Positions 22,385 to 33,031 of a stretch of 64,000 nt of DNA are shown piece after piece. The position numbers and the translations under genes were made by a program. This DNA comes from Monosporascus cannonballus (Eukaryota > Ascomycota > Sordariomycetes > Xylariales). Position 1 is the first letter of the stretch. Every line of letters begins with the position of its first letter. Below the pieces are notes generated by a model that searched no databases, was not told the origin of the DNA, and saw nothing but the letters and a program-made list of their open reading frames with translations. The stretch is from assembly GCA_004154925.1 (NCBI GenBank), contig QJNS01000006.1, forward strand, positions 124,001 through 188,000, given 5' to 3'.

Positions 22385-23224
22385 AAACGGTAGAGATTGG
22401 GCCTCCTTGTTTTTCTGTGTGTGTATGTATGTATAAGAGGACTAGGATTATGGATAGGGCTCAAAAAAAGGGAAGAGATTTGTAAACAGAGAGACAAAAG
22501 GGGGGTGGGGTGGGGTGGGGCTACGATGTGAGTCGTAATGAAAGTGAAGGGCCCTCACCCATCTATCAGGGCCACGTCGGCACTTCTGGAGTTGTCCTGG
22601 CACGTCACGATTGATGATGATAGGTAATTTGTTTTACTCCTTAAGGAGGCCTAGGTTACCTAGTCTGGCAGTTGCCTACGTATGTAATTCATACCACCTC
22701 CTTACTTAGCCAGGTAATTACTTTCTACGAGCTTATGCGGATAATTATATTCCTCCCTACCTAGACGGAGAGGTAGTAGTTGCATGGGGTCTTGGTACAA
22801 AAACATGAGATGCATAGGGCGGCATTTAGCGGGAAGTAACAGGGTTCCTAATGCACGTCGAAAGATGTTGTGATTCGGGACACGGTATAGGACTAAGAAT
22901 CCCCATAGCGGAATTGGGTTAGATGGGTTTGGACGGCTAAATAAGTCTACATAGTATTCCATGATTGACCAAATATTGTTTCTTTTACGCCTTTCTCACC
23001 CTACTCCCCTTGGTTCCCTCTAATAATCGCAAATATCCAACAGTTGGGGGAAATCCTATTCATCTGCTTCCTTCCGCACCATATATTCCGTCCACTAACC
23101 CCCTATATATTCGCCAACCCCACGTCCTCCACCCCTGTCTCCTCTGCCTCTCCTTTCAGCCCGGCCCTTTTATCCTCCCCTCCGACTCGCGTTTCTCTCC
23201 TCGAATACACCCCGTCTATACGAA
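22385..23224. other. Convergent intergenic region, CDS1 and THI80
   Basis: This contains the 3' UTRs of both convergent genes. A G-quadruplex motif lies at 22500-22520. No gene is visible. Confidence 0.55.
22500..22520 (+). other. G-quadruplex motif
   Basis: A run of six G and three runs of four G are separated by single T residues. This is a textbook intramolecular G-quadruplex pattern on the sense strand of the CDS1 3' region, where it could also act in the mRNA. Confidence 0.85.
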
Positions 23225-24324
23225 TCACACGAGGACGGGAATATCGATCGTGAATAGCACATCCCGGCTCGTCTCGACCTCGACGACGTCGCTCCCGGGC
23301 GTCGTGTGGTTGCTCGTGCTCATGCGCCCGCCAAACTCGGTCTCCCAGTCCCGCACGTCCCACTCGAGCCCCCGCGTCGTCAGCAGGCTCGGCCCTGCCA
23401 GCGGGATGATGCCCACGTGCTTCCCGAAGACTGTGGGTTTCCGGGCGTCGGAAGCGGTCGTTGTGGATGCGCCTTTCGTCTCATGTTCGGAATTGGGAGC
23501 GGCGGGCACGGGCGGATGGTCAAGCTTGTCCCGGATCCGGATCGCGTGCCGCCCCGCCAGAAGCACGAATGTCAGGCTCTCGCCGTTCGTGAGGTACATC
23601 CGTCCGCTGGCGCAGCTGTCGCCGTCCTCGGGCCTCTCGCGTGTTCCAGCCTCGTTACCGGTTGCGTCAGACGGCCGCCGCCGCCGCCGCCGCTGGAACA
23701 TGTATAGGTGGTGCAGCTGGCTCATAGCCTGGTCTACACGGCCACCGAGCCCGCTGTAGCAGATGATGTCCTCGGCTGGGTCATTAGAACCCCCCGCGGA
23801 AGGACGTCCCCACGCCCGCTTCCGCGACAGCTCCCGCGCGTGCTTCACGGCCTTGGCGAAGTCCGTGCTGTCTTGATCCTGGACCTCGACGATGTGCTGC
23901 TGACCGGCGGAACCAAGGCCAGGCTGGTGGAGGAACCACTCCCGCGTCTCGGACCGCAGGGAGTCCAGGTCCCCGACTATGAAGTCCAGTTTAGGCCCGG
24001 TCGGCGGCAGGTGCGCCCTGATGGCATGGACCCGGTTCGCGCCGCCGTCGGCCGCGATGCGGACTGTTGCTGTGGAGAGGTTTAGCGAGATCGAGTGTGT
24101 GGGAAGAGGAGAAGGGAAAAGGGGTGCGCGGGTCTCAACGTAAGGGGGTGAAACGGATGGGTCGTTAGCATACCTCGTCTCCATAGGTCGAGGAACAGCG
24201 GGATGTTGTGGATCGGTTGGTTCAGGATGACCAGTGAAAACCGATATGGCTTTCCCCGGAGCGAGCGCTCGTCAAGGATTGGTGTGGGATCCCACTGCGC
24301 TGTTGGCGGGTCGGCGCCCGACAT
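23225..24324 (-). CDS. THI80: Thiamine pyrophosphokinase
   Basis: The enzyme transfers pyrophosphate from ATP to thiamine to form thiamine diphosphate in the cytosol. Minus-strand exons 24174-24324 and 23225-24069 join across a 104-nt intron (GTATGC...CACAG, with GCTAAAC upstream) to give 331 aa. Catalytic-domain motifs are DGGANR (58-63), DFIVGDLDS (79-87) and DQDSTDF (115-121). A YSGLGGRVDQAMSQLHHL helix segment follows. The C-terminal thiamine-binding domain includes LTNGESLTFVL and GIIPLAGP. A low-complexity insert with six arginines encoded by CCG/CGC repeats (near 23680) and a second Ser/Thr-rich loop make it somewhat longer than budding-yeast Thi80. The start is the only ATG upstream of the first conserved strand. 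Confidence 0.93.
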
Positions 24325-25279
24325 GTCGGACTTCAGGGCTCAGGGGAGAGTAGTGTACGTCCGCGATTCCGGCCTTGACGGATGAATAGAGCTTGTAGGA
24401 AGATCCCGACGGTAGCAAATATGATCAACGGCCACGCCGAACTGTGAAACTATAGAGTTCAATTTTCTCTATTCAGTATATGGAGGCGCCCAATGTCAAT
24501 CGGAACAGTGGAAATGGCAATTGTGGCAGCTCCTTTTCTGTCCGAATAGAGGGGTTGATTGGACGAGGAGCTTATAAATGGGTGGATATGCCAACCACAA
24601 TCTGCCTGAGATGAACATATACTATAACAGCAGGGTCCTGGTGATGCTCTCATATATAAGCATATGCTCAGTGCTCCACGATACTACCTCTGGATTTCTA
24701 CTTTTTTGTAAGGAGTGCGGTCTTTATCGAGAGGCATTTTGACGAAACTCAATATTAAGTTCGAGTGAAAAAGCGGGGCCAGCACACAACCCCCATATGT
24801 TGGAGTGTAGGCTAAGTTGAGATTTAAACAGATACTTTATCTCGGGTAAGAAGTCAAAAACTGAAGTCACACAGCTAGTGCGTCATCTTATATTGATGAA
24901 GATGCGTTTCTTAGCCCATGTACCCCCACAGTGGAATTCAAGTTTGTTAACAGTGGAGATATTTGGTGTAGGCAAAAACGGCATCCAGGCCGGAGCTCTC
25001 CAGACCTCGGACAAAAAGACGGATGGCAGCGGCTTTAGACTTATGACTTATGACTCTCTCTAGGGGGCAGTTTCGGTACGCATTAGAATGCGTGCGTAGT
25101 GATGTATTACACTGTGAGGACACTTTAACTAGATGTGGTAACCATGGGGTTGTCCATTTCCGCGAGGAGTCGTCAGCGGGACATCTATGATACTTGCGGA
25201 TGTAATTAAAATGGTTACTAGCTATCCTTGATTATCTAGCTGGAATGGTTTTTTAATCTTGCCGTGCGTCGATACAGAG
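24325..25279. other. Intergenic, no supported gene
   Basis: This holds the THI80 promoter on its left side. No frame with coding character and no obvious riboswitch-like structure (the THI box) was recognised. Confidence 0.45.
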
Positions 25280-25986
25280 CTAGATTTCGCCATCCGCATC
25301 CTGGTCCTCGAGGACCTCATCGACCGGACTGGACGGCCATAACTCCCTCAGCGTGCTTGCCATGTGCCGGATACCCCATTCCTCACAGGTGATGTCCAAC
25401 ACATGCAACAGCCATTCCCCTCTGCAGGGGCCGCTTGGGTCCCGAGCTCCCAGACGGCACCCGTGAGATACAGGATCTCTCTCCATGTTCGGACGTGCGT
25501 GGCACAAAACCCGGCTCGAGTGTGCCACCACCCTGTCAAATTCGGCAGGGTAGAATGCGTTCATAGTGGCTGCCGCCTTGATGACGTCCTTGAGGAATCA
25601 CTGTTTTCATCTCCAAAGCCGAATTCACCTTCGAAAGAGCCGAACTCGGCTTCTATGCGCGTCTTTAGCGTCGTTCTGCTGGTTTCTTCTCGGAGGCGTC
25701 CCAGGATGCCAATGGCTAGTTCGGGATACCCCTTATGGCCTCGTATGACGGAGCTGCGCAAGGTGTCCATTCCTAGCCTCGTAGTGAGGGTGCGGCTATT
25801 ACCTACTGTTAATACCTCGTCATACGGCTTGTGGCAGGGCAGAGCGGTGGCTTGCCGAGGTATTCGCCGGCGAGCTAGACTCCATAGCCGGTGTAAGAAC
25901 ACCGGGGGTGCCGCTGAACTCGGCGATGATGAAAGAGCGCTGTAAAAACCTGGTGTTGCTGTTATGCTGAGCAGTGAGGATGACAC
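25280..25986 (-). pseudogene. Unknown fungal gene interrupted by a frameshift
   Basis: Two minus-strand frames follow each other. The first carries TTLKTRIEAEFGSFEGEFGFGDENSD; the second continues with FLKDVIKAAATMNAFYPAEF and HVLDITCEEWGIRHMASTLRELW to a stop at 25280. The change occurs near 25600, where one missing T explains it and no GT-AG intron fits. No ATG opens the first part, so the 5' end is also undefined. The family is not one I recognise. It looks like a recently inactivated gene or an assembly indel. Confidence 0.5.
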
Positions 25987-26697
25987 GCGAGACTATAACG
26001 GTGTGCGGGCTGAATGAGGATGAACGGGGCCTGTAGTGAAAGGGTGTATCTCCTTTTCTGGCTGAGAATATGGACTGGGTGAAACTGGTTATCTAATCTA
26101 TAGTCCGAGACCTTGTGCGATATGGTTGCATAAAATGCCCTGGAATAGGAGTTTGGTTCACTAGCATTACTGCACCAAGTGTAGTTTTGTGAGAGGTTTG
26201 AGAAATCACAGAAACCACGTATGAAGTAAGTTGACTTCGGCCTGGCCTTAACTTAGTTAACTGCGTCCTAGAGTTGTGCACCACGAATTGCAGGAGCCTT
26301 GAATTTACAGCTGCTTCAAGGGACGAAGTTCGAGATGGGGAGACTTAACCTTGTGGCTTCAGTGAAGCCTTATGGGACCGACACACTGTCTCATTAAGCA
26401 TTTAAGCGGACTGTATGACCTTAATCGGATTATCGCAGTATCGGAGTTGGCGATAAGCCTTGGCCAGTGCTTTTCACTCTGAGGCCGACCCGATAATTCA
26501 ATCCCGATAACTTAAACAGGCCCCGCGGTCCAAAAAATTTGGGACAGACAGAGATACGAGTGATGACGATTCCAGAATCCGATTGCTTACAAACAAACTT
26601 GTCCTGAAATTTCTTACCCCCTATATCACCTACCAGGACCATTCCTTTTTGTCATTACTACGGTCGGCATCCTTCCAAGCAGACAGTTACAGACACA
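25987..26697. other. Intergenic, MIA40 promoter side
   Basis: No coding sequence was recognised. The last 100 bases before 26698 are CT/AC-rich, as expected for a 5' UTR. Confidence 0.45.
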
Positions 26698-27772
26698 ATG
26701 TATCGGTCGGCATTGCGGTCGTCTCCGCGCATCGCAAATTCCATCCGACAGGGTGCCACCCTAAAAGTTGGTGGACGACGATTCGCCTCCACATCGCCGG
26801 CAGATAAGCCCCGGAGTTGGAGGAGCTCGGCCGTGAGATGGGGTCTAGCTATAGGCGCTCTTTACTACTACAACACGAGCAATGCGTTTGCTGAGGAGCC
26901 AGAATGTATGCGACGCCCGCCCCGTTCCCAGTCGCATGTACTCTTGGAGATCTACTTGCGGGTAATTGTCGACTTAGAGAACTAACATAGACATCTGCGC
27001 GTCAACAGCCAGAACGATAGAACCTCCCGCTCAGTTCTCCGATGAAGACCTCCCGACCGTGGAAGCTGTAGTCGCGCAGAAGCGACGAGAGGCCGAGGCC
27101 CGCCTTCAGAGAGCCGCGTCCACGGCGACCCCCGCGACTCCCGAGGCCACATCCGAAGCAACCGCCCCGGCGGCACCGGCGCAAGATGTCGCGACGCCCG
27201 CTCCGAGGCCGGCTGCCCCCGACGGTAGCCCCGAGGCCTTAGAAGAGGAGGCGGACCAGCAGGGCGCCTTCAACCCCGAGACGGGCGAGATCAATTGGGA
27301 CTGTCCTTGCCTGGGTGGTATGGCACACGGCCCGTGTGGGGAGGAGTTTAAGGCTGCGTTTAGCTGCTTCGTGTATTCAAAGGAGGAGCCGAAGGGCATG
27401 GACTGCATCGATAAGTTTCAGTATGTCTTATCGCCCACATGGCCTGAACTTGGTTCCATGAAAGGAGGGACTGACATGGAAATCAGGCATATGCAGGATT
27501 GCTTCCGTCTACACCCCGAGGTCTACGGTGACGAGTTAGCGGATGACGACGAAGCCCAAGCCCCCGCGGAGGACGCACCAGAACCATCACCATCACGTGC
27601 GACAGCAACAGAAGAGGCGAAGCCTACTGCGTCAAATGCTGCTGAGAAGAGCACTGCGGCAGGGAGCAGCAAGCCTTCTGACGGCAGTAAACCCCCAGAG
27701 GCCACAAAGAGCAAGGTTCCGGCCGGTAGCGAACTTCCAGACGAAGTGAAGGATACCGCTTCCCCGGAATAA
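26698..27772 (+). CDS. MIA40: Mitochondrial intermembrane-space import receptor/oxidoreductase Mia40
   Basis: Mia40 oxidises incoming cysteine-rich proteins in the intermembrane space and is re-oxidised by Erv1. Three exons (26698-26905, 27009-27420, 27487-27772) encode 301 aa. The start is a basic presequence ([18 protein letters not shown]), followed by a transmembrane anchor (about 47-57) and a low-complexity Ala/Pro/Glu linker. The redox CPC motif is Cys168-Pro-Cys170. The twin CX9C pairs are Cys179/Cys189 and Cys202/Cys212, followed by [12 protein letters not shown] and an acidic, Ser/Pro-rich tail. Intron 1 is 103 nt. Intron 2 (27421-27486, GTATGT...ATCAG, CTGAC branch) is 66 nt and stop-free, so an unspliced reading stays open but would split the second CX9C motif. 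Confidence 0.94.
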
Positions 27773-28297
27773 ACATAGTCGAAACGACGAAATTCGGGAA
27801 AAATCTATTAGCAGGACGCTGAATGGTTTTGGGTTGTCGTTTGGTGGCCGACGGACAGTGTCGTAGAAGAAGCCGCACAAGATCGACGGCCACCTGCCCT
27901 TGAGCATTGGCCCAGCGTAGAGCCTCATTATAAGTGTATATATAATCTGTATAATATGTATGACTTGGAGGACAGGACGTGCCAGGATAGATACTGTCCA
28001 CTTTGATGATATCGACGGATGGGTAGTTACGAATTGAAACGGCTCAGGTGTCGTATTCACCTCTCCAACAACACGAAGCGGTTAATTACAAGCTCGATTT
28101 TTTCGGAATCTCGCTTATACCCACTTCAGGGGCCACTAAGGAGGTAGAAAACACAGTGAGATACTTATCCCTCTCCGTATAAACTCTGTGGTTCTAATAG
28201 ACTATTATTAGCCTACTATGATCATGAATAACCCCTTCATCTAATAACATGCAAATACAATCCCAACAAGTGATGCCAATACTGGTCTCGAGTCCGG
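27773..28297. other. Convergent intergenic region, MIA40 and maltase
   Basis: Only the 3' ends of the two flanking genes are expected here. No gene or repeat was seen. Confidence 0.5.
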
Positions 28298-30130
28298 CTA
28301 ATCTGGACCAGAGCTGATATATACCCTTCCCTCCCATGGCTTTAATGTCGGCAGCTGTTCAACCTCCGTTTTCCCATTGACATGGCCTTCTTCGGCCGTA
28401 CTGACAAGTAGTCTTGGTGCTTCGTCCGCAGTATATCCCAATATGCTTCGAACGTCGAGGCATGGACGGGGCTCCCTCGAAAAGTTCAATAACACCAAAG
28501 CTTTCCTCCCAGCAGTCCCTTCCGCCGCGGGGCTCTCTTTCACATAGGTGAAAAGAGATTCGTCCTCGGCCGCCAGTAACTTGAAAGACCCAAATACGAA
28601 CAGGTCCTGGTACTCCTTGCGCAGCCGCAGAACCCTCTTGTAGAAACTGAGCACGGAGTTGGGATCGCCCTTCTGCTTCTCGGCGTTGATCTCCCGATAC
28701 TCGTCGTGGACCCTCATCCAGCTCGTGGTGCCCTCCGCGGTGAACCCGGCGTTCGGCTGGTCGCTCCACTGGAAGGGGATCCGGGAGTGGTCGCGCGCGA
28801 GTATGGCGAGCCCGCGCAGCGTGTCGGCGATCCTCTTGGGGTTCCCCGTCGCCTTGGATTCGGCGTAGAAGCTCCGGCTCTCCACGTCCTTGTACTCCTC
28901 GATGCCCCACGAGGCCGGCATGTTGGTCATGCCTATCTCCTGGCCCTGGTAGAGGAACAGCGTGCCGGTCAGCGTGGCCTGCCATAGCGCGAGGGCCCTC
29001 GCGCTCGCGGCCCACAGCTCGCGCGTCGAGCAGTCTCCGAACCGGCTCACTGCGCGCCCGTTGTCGTGGTTCTCGCAGAATACCGTCGTCCACCCGTCCG
29101 TGCCCTCGATGAACGTCTGCCACTCGGCCACGATGCCCTTCATGTGCGGCAGCGTGAACGGCACGTATAAGTACTTGGGGCCGAACATGCCTCCCGTTCC
29201 CAGCCGGATCATCGAGAACTCGAACACCATGTCGAGTTCCTTGGCCGCCGCCGACACGTACGGCAACACCTGGCTCGGCAGCGGCGTGTTGGACAGCTCG
29301 CCCACCGACACGGCGCCGTACGGTTCAAGCGCCTTGCGCCGCATCTCGCGGATGAACTCGTGGATGCGAGGGCCGTTGCACCACATCTCGGGCGCCGGCT
29401 GGTGCGGGGAGCCCAGAACCGTGACGGGCGCGTCGGCGTACTCGGTGCGCTTCGAGTACTTGTTGACCGTGTCAATACGGAAGCCATCGACCCCGCGCTC
29501 CAGCCAGAACCGCATCGTGTCCTCGTAGATGGCCTCGCGACACGCCTCCGACTCCCAGTTTAGGTCCGGCTGGTCCGGTGCGTACAGGTGCAGGTAGTAC
29601 TCCTGCGTGTGCTCGTCCCAGGTCCACGTAGGCCCCGCAAAGTAGCCGCGCCAGTTTGTCGGCGGCATCCGCCTCCCCTCGGCGTCGTACCGCGCGGGGC
29701 GCCAGATATACCAGTCGCGCTTGGGGTTGTCGCGCGAGGACCGCGACTCCTTGAACCACGCGTGCTCCACAGACGTGTGGTTTACGACGAGGTCGAGGAT
29801 CAGCTTCATGCCGCGCCCGTGACACGCCGCCACGAGCGCGTCCACGTCGTCCACCGTGCCGTACGGCGCGTAGATCTTCTGGTAGTCCGAGACGTCGTAG
29901 CCCATGTCGACCTGCGGGCTCTCGAACACCGGCGACAGCCACACGCAGTCCACGCCTAGGTCCTGCAGATAGTCCATCTCCGATATGAGGCCTGGGATGT
30001 CGCCCCAACCGTCCCCGTTGGAGTCCTTGAAACTCGCCGGGTACACCTGGTAGAACGTGGCCGCCTTCCACCACGGTTCTTTGCCGAACAGGCGGCCGTT
30101 CTGGCCGTTCTGATGGTAGTGTCCGTTCAT
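28298..30130 (-). CDS. Alpha-glucosidase / maltase, GH13 family
   Basis: This intracellular-type enzyme hydrolyses maltose and related alpha-glucosides. The single exon encodes 610 aa with no signal peptide, close to the length of yeast maltase. All GH13 regions are present: DLVVNHT (113-119), GFRIDTVN with the nucleophile Asp220, VGELSN with the acid/base Glu278, and ENHDNGR with Asp356. These correspond to Asp215, Glu277 and Asp352 of yeast isomaltase. The residue after the nucleophile is Thr221; from memory Thr is found in yeast maltases and Val in isomaltases, so maltose is the likelier substrate. The gene is divergent from a maltose-type permease 968 bp away, which supports a role in maltose use after uptake. 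Confidence 0.95.
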   Translation of the reverse strand: MNGHYHQNGQNGRLFGKEPWWKAATFYQVYPASFKDSNGDGWGDIPGLISEMDYLQDLGVDCVWLSPVFESPQVDMGYDVSDYQKIYAPYGTVDDVDALVAACHGRGMKLILDLVVNHTSVEHAWFKESRSSRDNPKRDWYIWRPARYDAEGRRMPPTNWRGYFAGPTWTWDEHTQEYYLHLYAPDQPDLNWESEACREAIYEDTMRFWLERGVDGFRIDTVNKYSKRTEYADAPVTVLGSPHQPAPEMWCNGPRIHEFIREMRRKALEPYGAVSVGELSNTPLPSQVLPYVSAAAKELDMVFEFSMIRLGTGGMFGPKYLYVPFTLPHMKGIVAEWQTFIEGTDGWTTVFCENHDNGRAVSRFGDCSTRELWAASARALALWQATLTGTLFLYQGQEIGMTNMPASWGIEEYKDVESRSFYAESKATGNPKRIADTLRGLAILARDHSRIPFQWSDQPNAGFTAEGTTSWMRVHDEYREINAEKQKGDPNSVLSFYKRVLRLRKEYQDLFVFGSFKLLAAEDESLFTYVKESPAAEGTAGRKALVLLNFSREPRPCLDVRSILGYTADEAPRLLVSTAEEGHVNGKTEVEQLPTLKPWEGRVYISSGPD

Positions 30131-31098
30131 CGTGCTTGCGACTCCTGTCTATAAGCTTACAACGAGTTCAAGTCGGCACAGTACCCTGGGAGCTGAAGTC
30201 GGGGGTTGAATCCTTCTTCCTTGATTCCCTTCGCGCGGGTCTAAAGAGATCAGAAGGAGAAGGGGAGACAGACAAGTAGGGACCCCAGCCGCGATGCCGG
30301 CTCACCAAGGTCTAATAGTCTCTTTTTATGCCTACGTCATTCCTGGTACTCGGGTAGAGATTATCGAACCTAACTCACAGGTCTCTTGCATTGGCCTTGC
30401 AAAAGCGAGTCGTTGTGAAATATGACACGAAATTCTGGTTTCTATCGGCGGGGGACCCTTGAAAAACCAGGCAATGGGGATCAACTCCGACACGCAAGCC
30501 AAACTCCGCTTCGATTATAAAACTTCCCATCTTGTCTATCAAAGTGACGGCCTTCTGCAAATCACACTGGAGTAAACTCGGACATGCGTCCCACATCTTG
30601 TTCGTTCCGACCGGGTTAGTCGACCCCATCGCCCTTTGGCCGTCGAGCAAATAAGATACCGTCAACTCCGACCGGCAAATGAACAGACTCCGCTCTCGAA
30701 CCTGGGGTACACGAGACCCCTGCAGGGCCCACGGGCCATTCCCCAAAGGAAAACTTAATCGCTGCTCCCCATACGTCAGAGCTTTCGCCCGACAATGCGA
30801 TCGCCGCGCGACTGGAGGCAGGGTCCAAGATGAACCAGCAGGATCAGTAGAGTCGTGCTTGCAGTTAGTGCTTGCAGTGTTAGCACGGGCATATGTATGT
30901 TGGAGCATAAATGGCTACCAGGATGCCAGCTGGGGATTACATATGATCTTTTCCCCATTTATTCATCCAGCAACATAACTTTCAGGGGGCCATTTCGCTC
31001 CTGATTCGGCTTGTACGAATCTTGTAGTTCCCCCTTGATTCCAGATATATATACACATATACACACACAAGAACTAAATACAGACACATTATACCGCC
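30131..31098. promoter_or_regulatory. Bidirectional promoter of maltase and permease genes
   Basis: This 968-bp region separates the divergent start codons. Four ACTCCG motifs (CGGAGT on the other strand) lie at 30484-30489, 30503-30508, 30665-30670 and 30687-30692, in two pairs with start-to-start spacing of 19 and 22 bases. CGG triplets are the half-sites of Zn2Cys6 regulators. An inverted CCG-N6-CGG occurs near 30290. CreA-type SYGGRG sequences are CTGGAG (30567, 30812) and CTGGGG (30702). Maltose induction and glucose repression would fit, but both are inferences from motif presence only. Confidence 0.6.
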
Positions 31099-33031
31099 AT
31101 GGCAGCAACCGACGAAAAGGCGGCCGGCGTCCGCTACGACAACGACGCCGAGCAGGGCCCCAAGCCGGCGGTCGCCGTGATCGAGGACCCAGCGCTCGCC
31201 GCCGAGGCGAAGCACGCGACCGCCGCGGAGCAGAAGATGACGCTCTGGCGCGCCATCAAGCTGTACCCGCACGCGATCGGGTGGTCGATGCTACTGTCAT
31301 CGACGCTCATCATGGAGGGTTACGACCTGGCGCTGCTTGGCGGCCTGTACGCGTCGGACGTCTTCAACGAGAAGTTCGGCCATTACAGCGAAGAGGACGG
31401 CCAGTTCCTCGTCTCGGCCGGCTGGCAGTCCGCCATGTCCAACGGCGCGCGCGCCGGCGAGATCCTCGGCCTCATCCTCGCCGGATGGGCCAGCGACCGC
31501 TACGGCTACCGCGCTACTACCATCGGTAACCTCGTGCTCATGATCGCCTTCATCTTCGTGCTGTTCTTCGCGCCGAACGTGCAGGTCCTCGTCGTGGGGG
31601 AGGTGTTGTGTGGTGAGTTGGTTTAGGTTCCTTCCGCCTTTTTGGCATCCCCCTCTGATCCGCTCGGCGTACCCGTTTGATCCACGCGGTGTGAACTCTT
31701 GACTGACATACGGAGCGGAGGAATCCCGTGGGGAGCTTTTCAGAGTGTCACCCCGGCCTATGCCTCCGAGGTCGCGCCCGTAGTTCTCCGCCCGTATCTT
31801 ACGACTTACGTCAATATGTGCTGGGTCATCGGCCAGTTCTTCGCCGCGGCAGTGAACAGGGGCTCGATTAATCGGCCGGACGAATGGGCATATAAGATTC
31901 CGTTCAGTGTGCAGTGGGTTTGGCCCGTCCCAATCCTTATTGGTCTATTCTTTGCCCCAGAGTAAGTTTCATCGCTTCGGTCTTCCGCAATATGAAGCTG
32001 ACTGGCCACCACCGCCGAGGTCACCATGGTGGCATGTCCGCCATAACAACAGGGAAGCGGCTAAGGCATCTCTCTTGCGTCTGACATCGCGCAATGATCC
32101 GACGTTCAACGTCGACGAGACCATCGCCATGATCGAGCACACCAACGAACTCGAGAAGAAGATGAAGGAAAGTGTCACATATCGCGATTGCTTCCGTGGT
32201 ATCGATCTCAGGCGGACGGAGATAGTCGTTGGTATCTGGCTCGTGCAGACGCTTGGTGGGCAGAATCTCATGGGCTATTTCGCCTACTTCATGTAAGGGC
32301 TCTCCCCTCGTTGTCGTCCACCTCCTGCGGAGGAGCTGGGAAAGGAAAGGAAGGAAATAATTAGTAACCTGACTCGTGACATGCGTAGGAAACAAGCCGG
32401 CATGGACGGGTCGAACGCCTTCTCCCTGTCCATGGGCCAATACGCCCTCGGCATGGTAGGCACGGCCGGGTCCTGGCTCCTGATGTCGCGCGTGGGCCGG
32501 CGGAGGATTCACTTCGGCGGGCTGTGCTCGCAGCTCGTGCTGCTGGTAATCGTAGGCTCGTTGTCGTTTGCGGGGACCAATACGTCGGTCTGGGCCATCG
32601 GCGGGCTCCTGATCGCCTTCACGTTCGTCTACGACTTCACCGTGGGGCCCGTGACGTACTCGCTGGTTTCGGAGCTCAGCTCGACGCGGCTCAAGGCCAA
32701 GACCATCGTGCTCGCGCGCGCGGCCTACAACGCCAGCAACATCTTCGTCAACGTCATGACCAACTACCAGCTCAACGCGGGCGCCTGGGACTGGGGCGCC
32801 CGCACCGCCTACTTCTGGGCCGGCACCTGCCTGCTGTCCACCGTCTGGGTCTTTTTCCGGCTCCCCGAGCCCAAGGACCGCACGTACGCCGAGCTCGACC
32901 TGCTCTTCGAGCGGGGCGTCCCGGCTCGCAAGTTTGCCAAGACCAATATCGATCCGTTTGTCGAGGCGCTCGGCGAGGAGAAGACGAGGACGATATCTTT
33001 CCAGAGGGAGCCAGGTTCGAAGACGGACTAG
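31099..33031 (+). CDS. MFS sugar transporter, maltose/alpha-glucoside permease type
   Basis: The protein is a proton-coupled sugar importer of the plasma membrane. Four exons (31099-31612, 31721-31961, 32020-32292, 32389-33031) encode 556 aa; introns are 108, 58 and 96 nt with GTGAGT, GTAAGT and GTAAGG donors. A soluble N-terminus of about 50 residues precedes twelve predicted hydrophobic segments. Sugar-porter motifs are present: GWASDRYGYR after segment 2, PESPWW (251-256, with its Glu codon split by intron 2), SRVGRRRIHFGG in the second half, and PEPKDRTYAELDLLFERGVPARKF near the C-terminus. The last of these and the long loop are typical of fungal maltose permeases (Mal11/MalP group). The ATG has a good context (CCGCCATGG). 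The divergent maltase makes maltose the likely cargo. Confidence 0.92.

Noticed and set aside
5616..33031. Secondary-metabolite gene cluster
   Set aside because: No polyketide synthase, peptide synthetase, terpene synthase or P450 is visible; most genes are primary metabolism.
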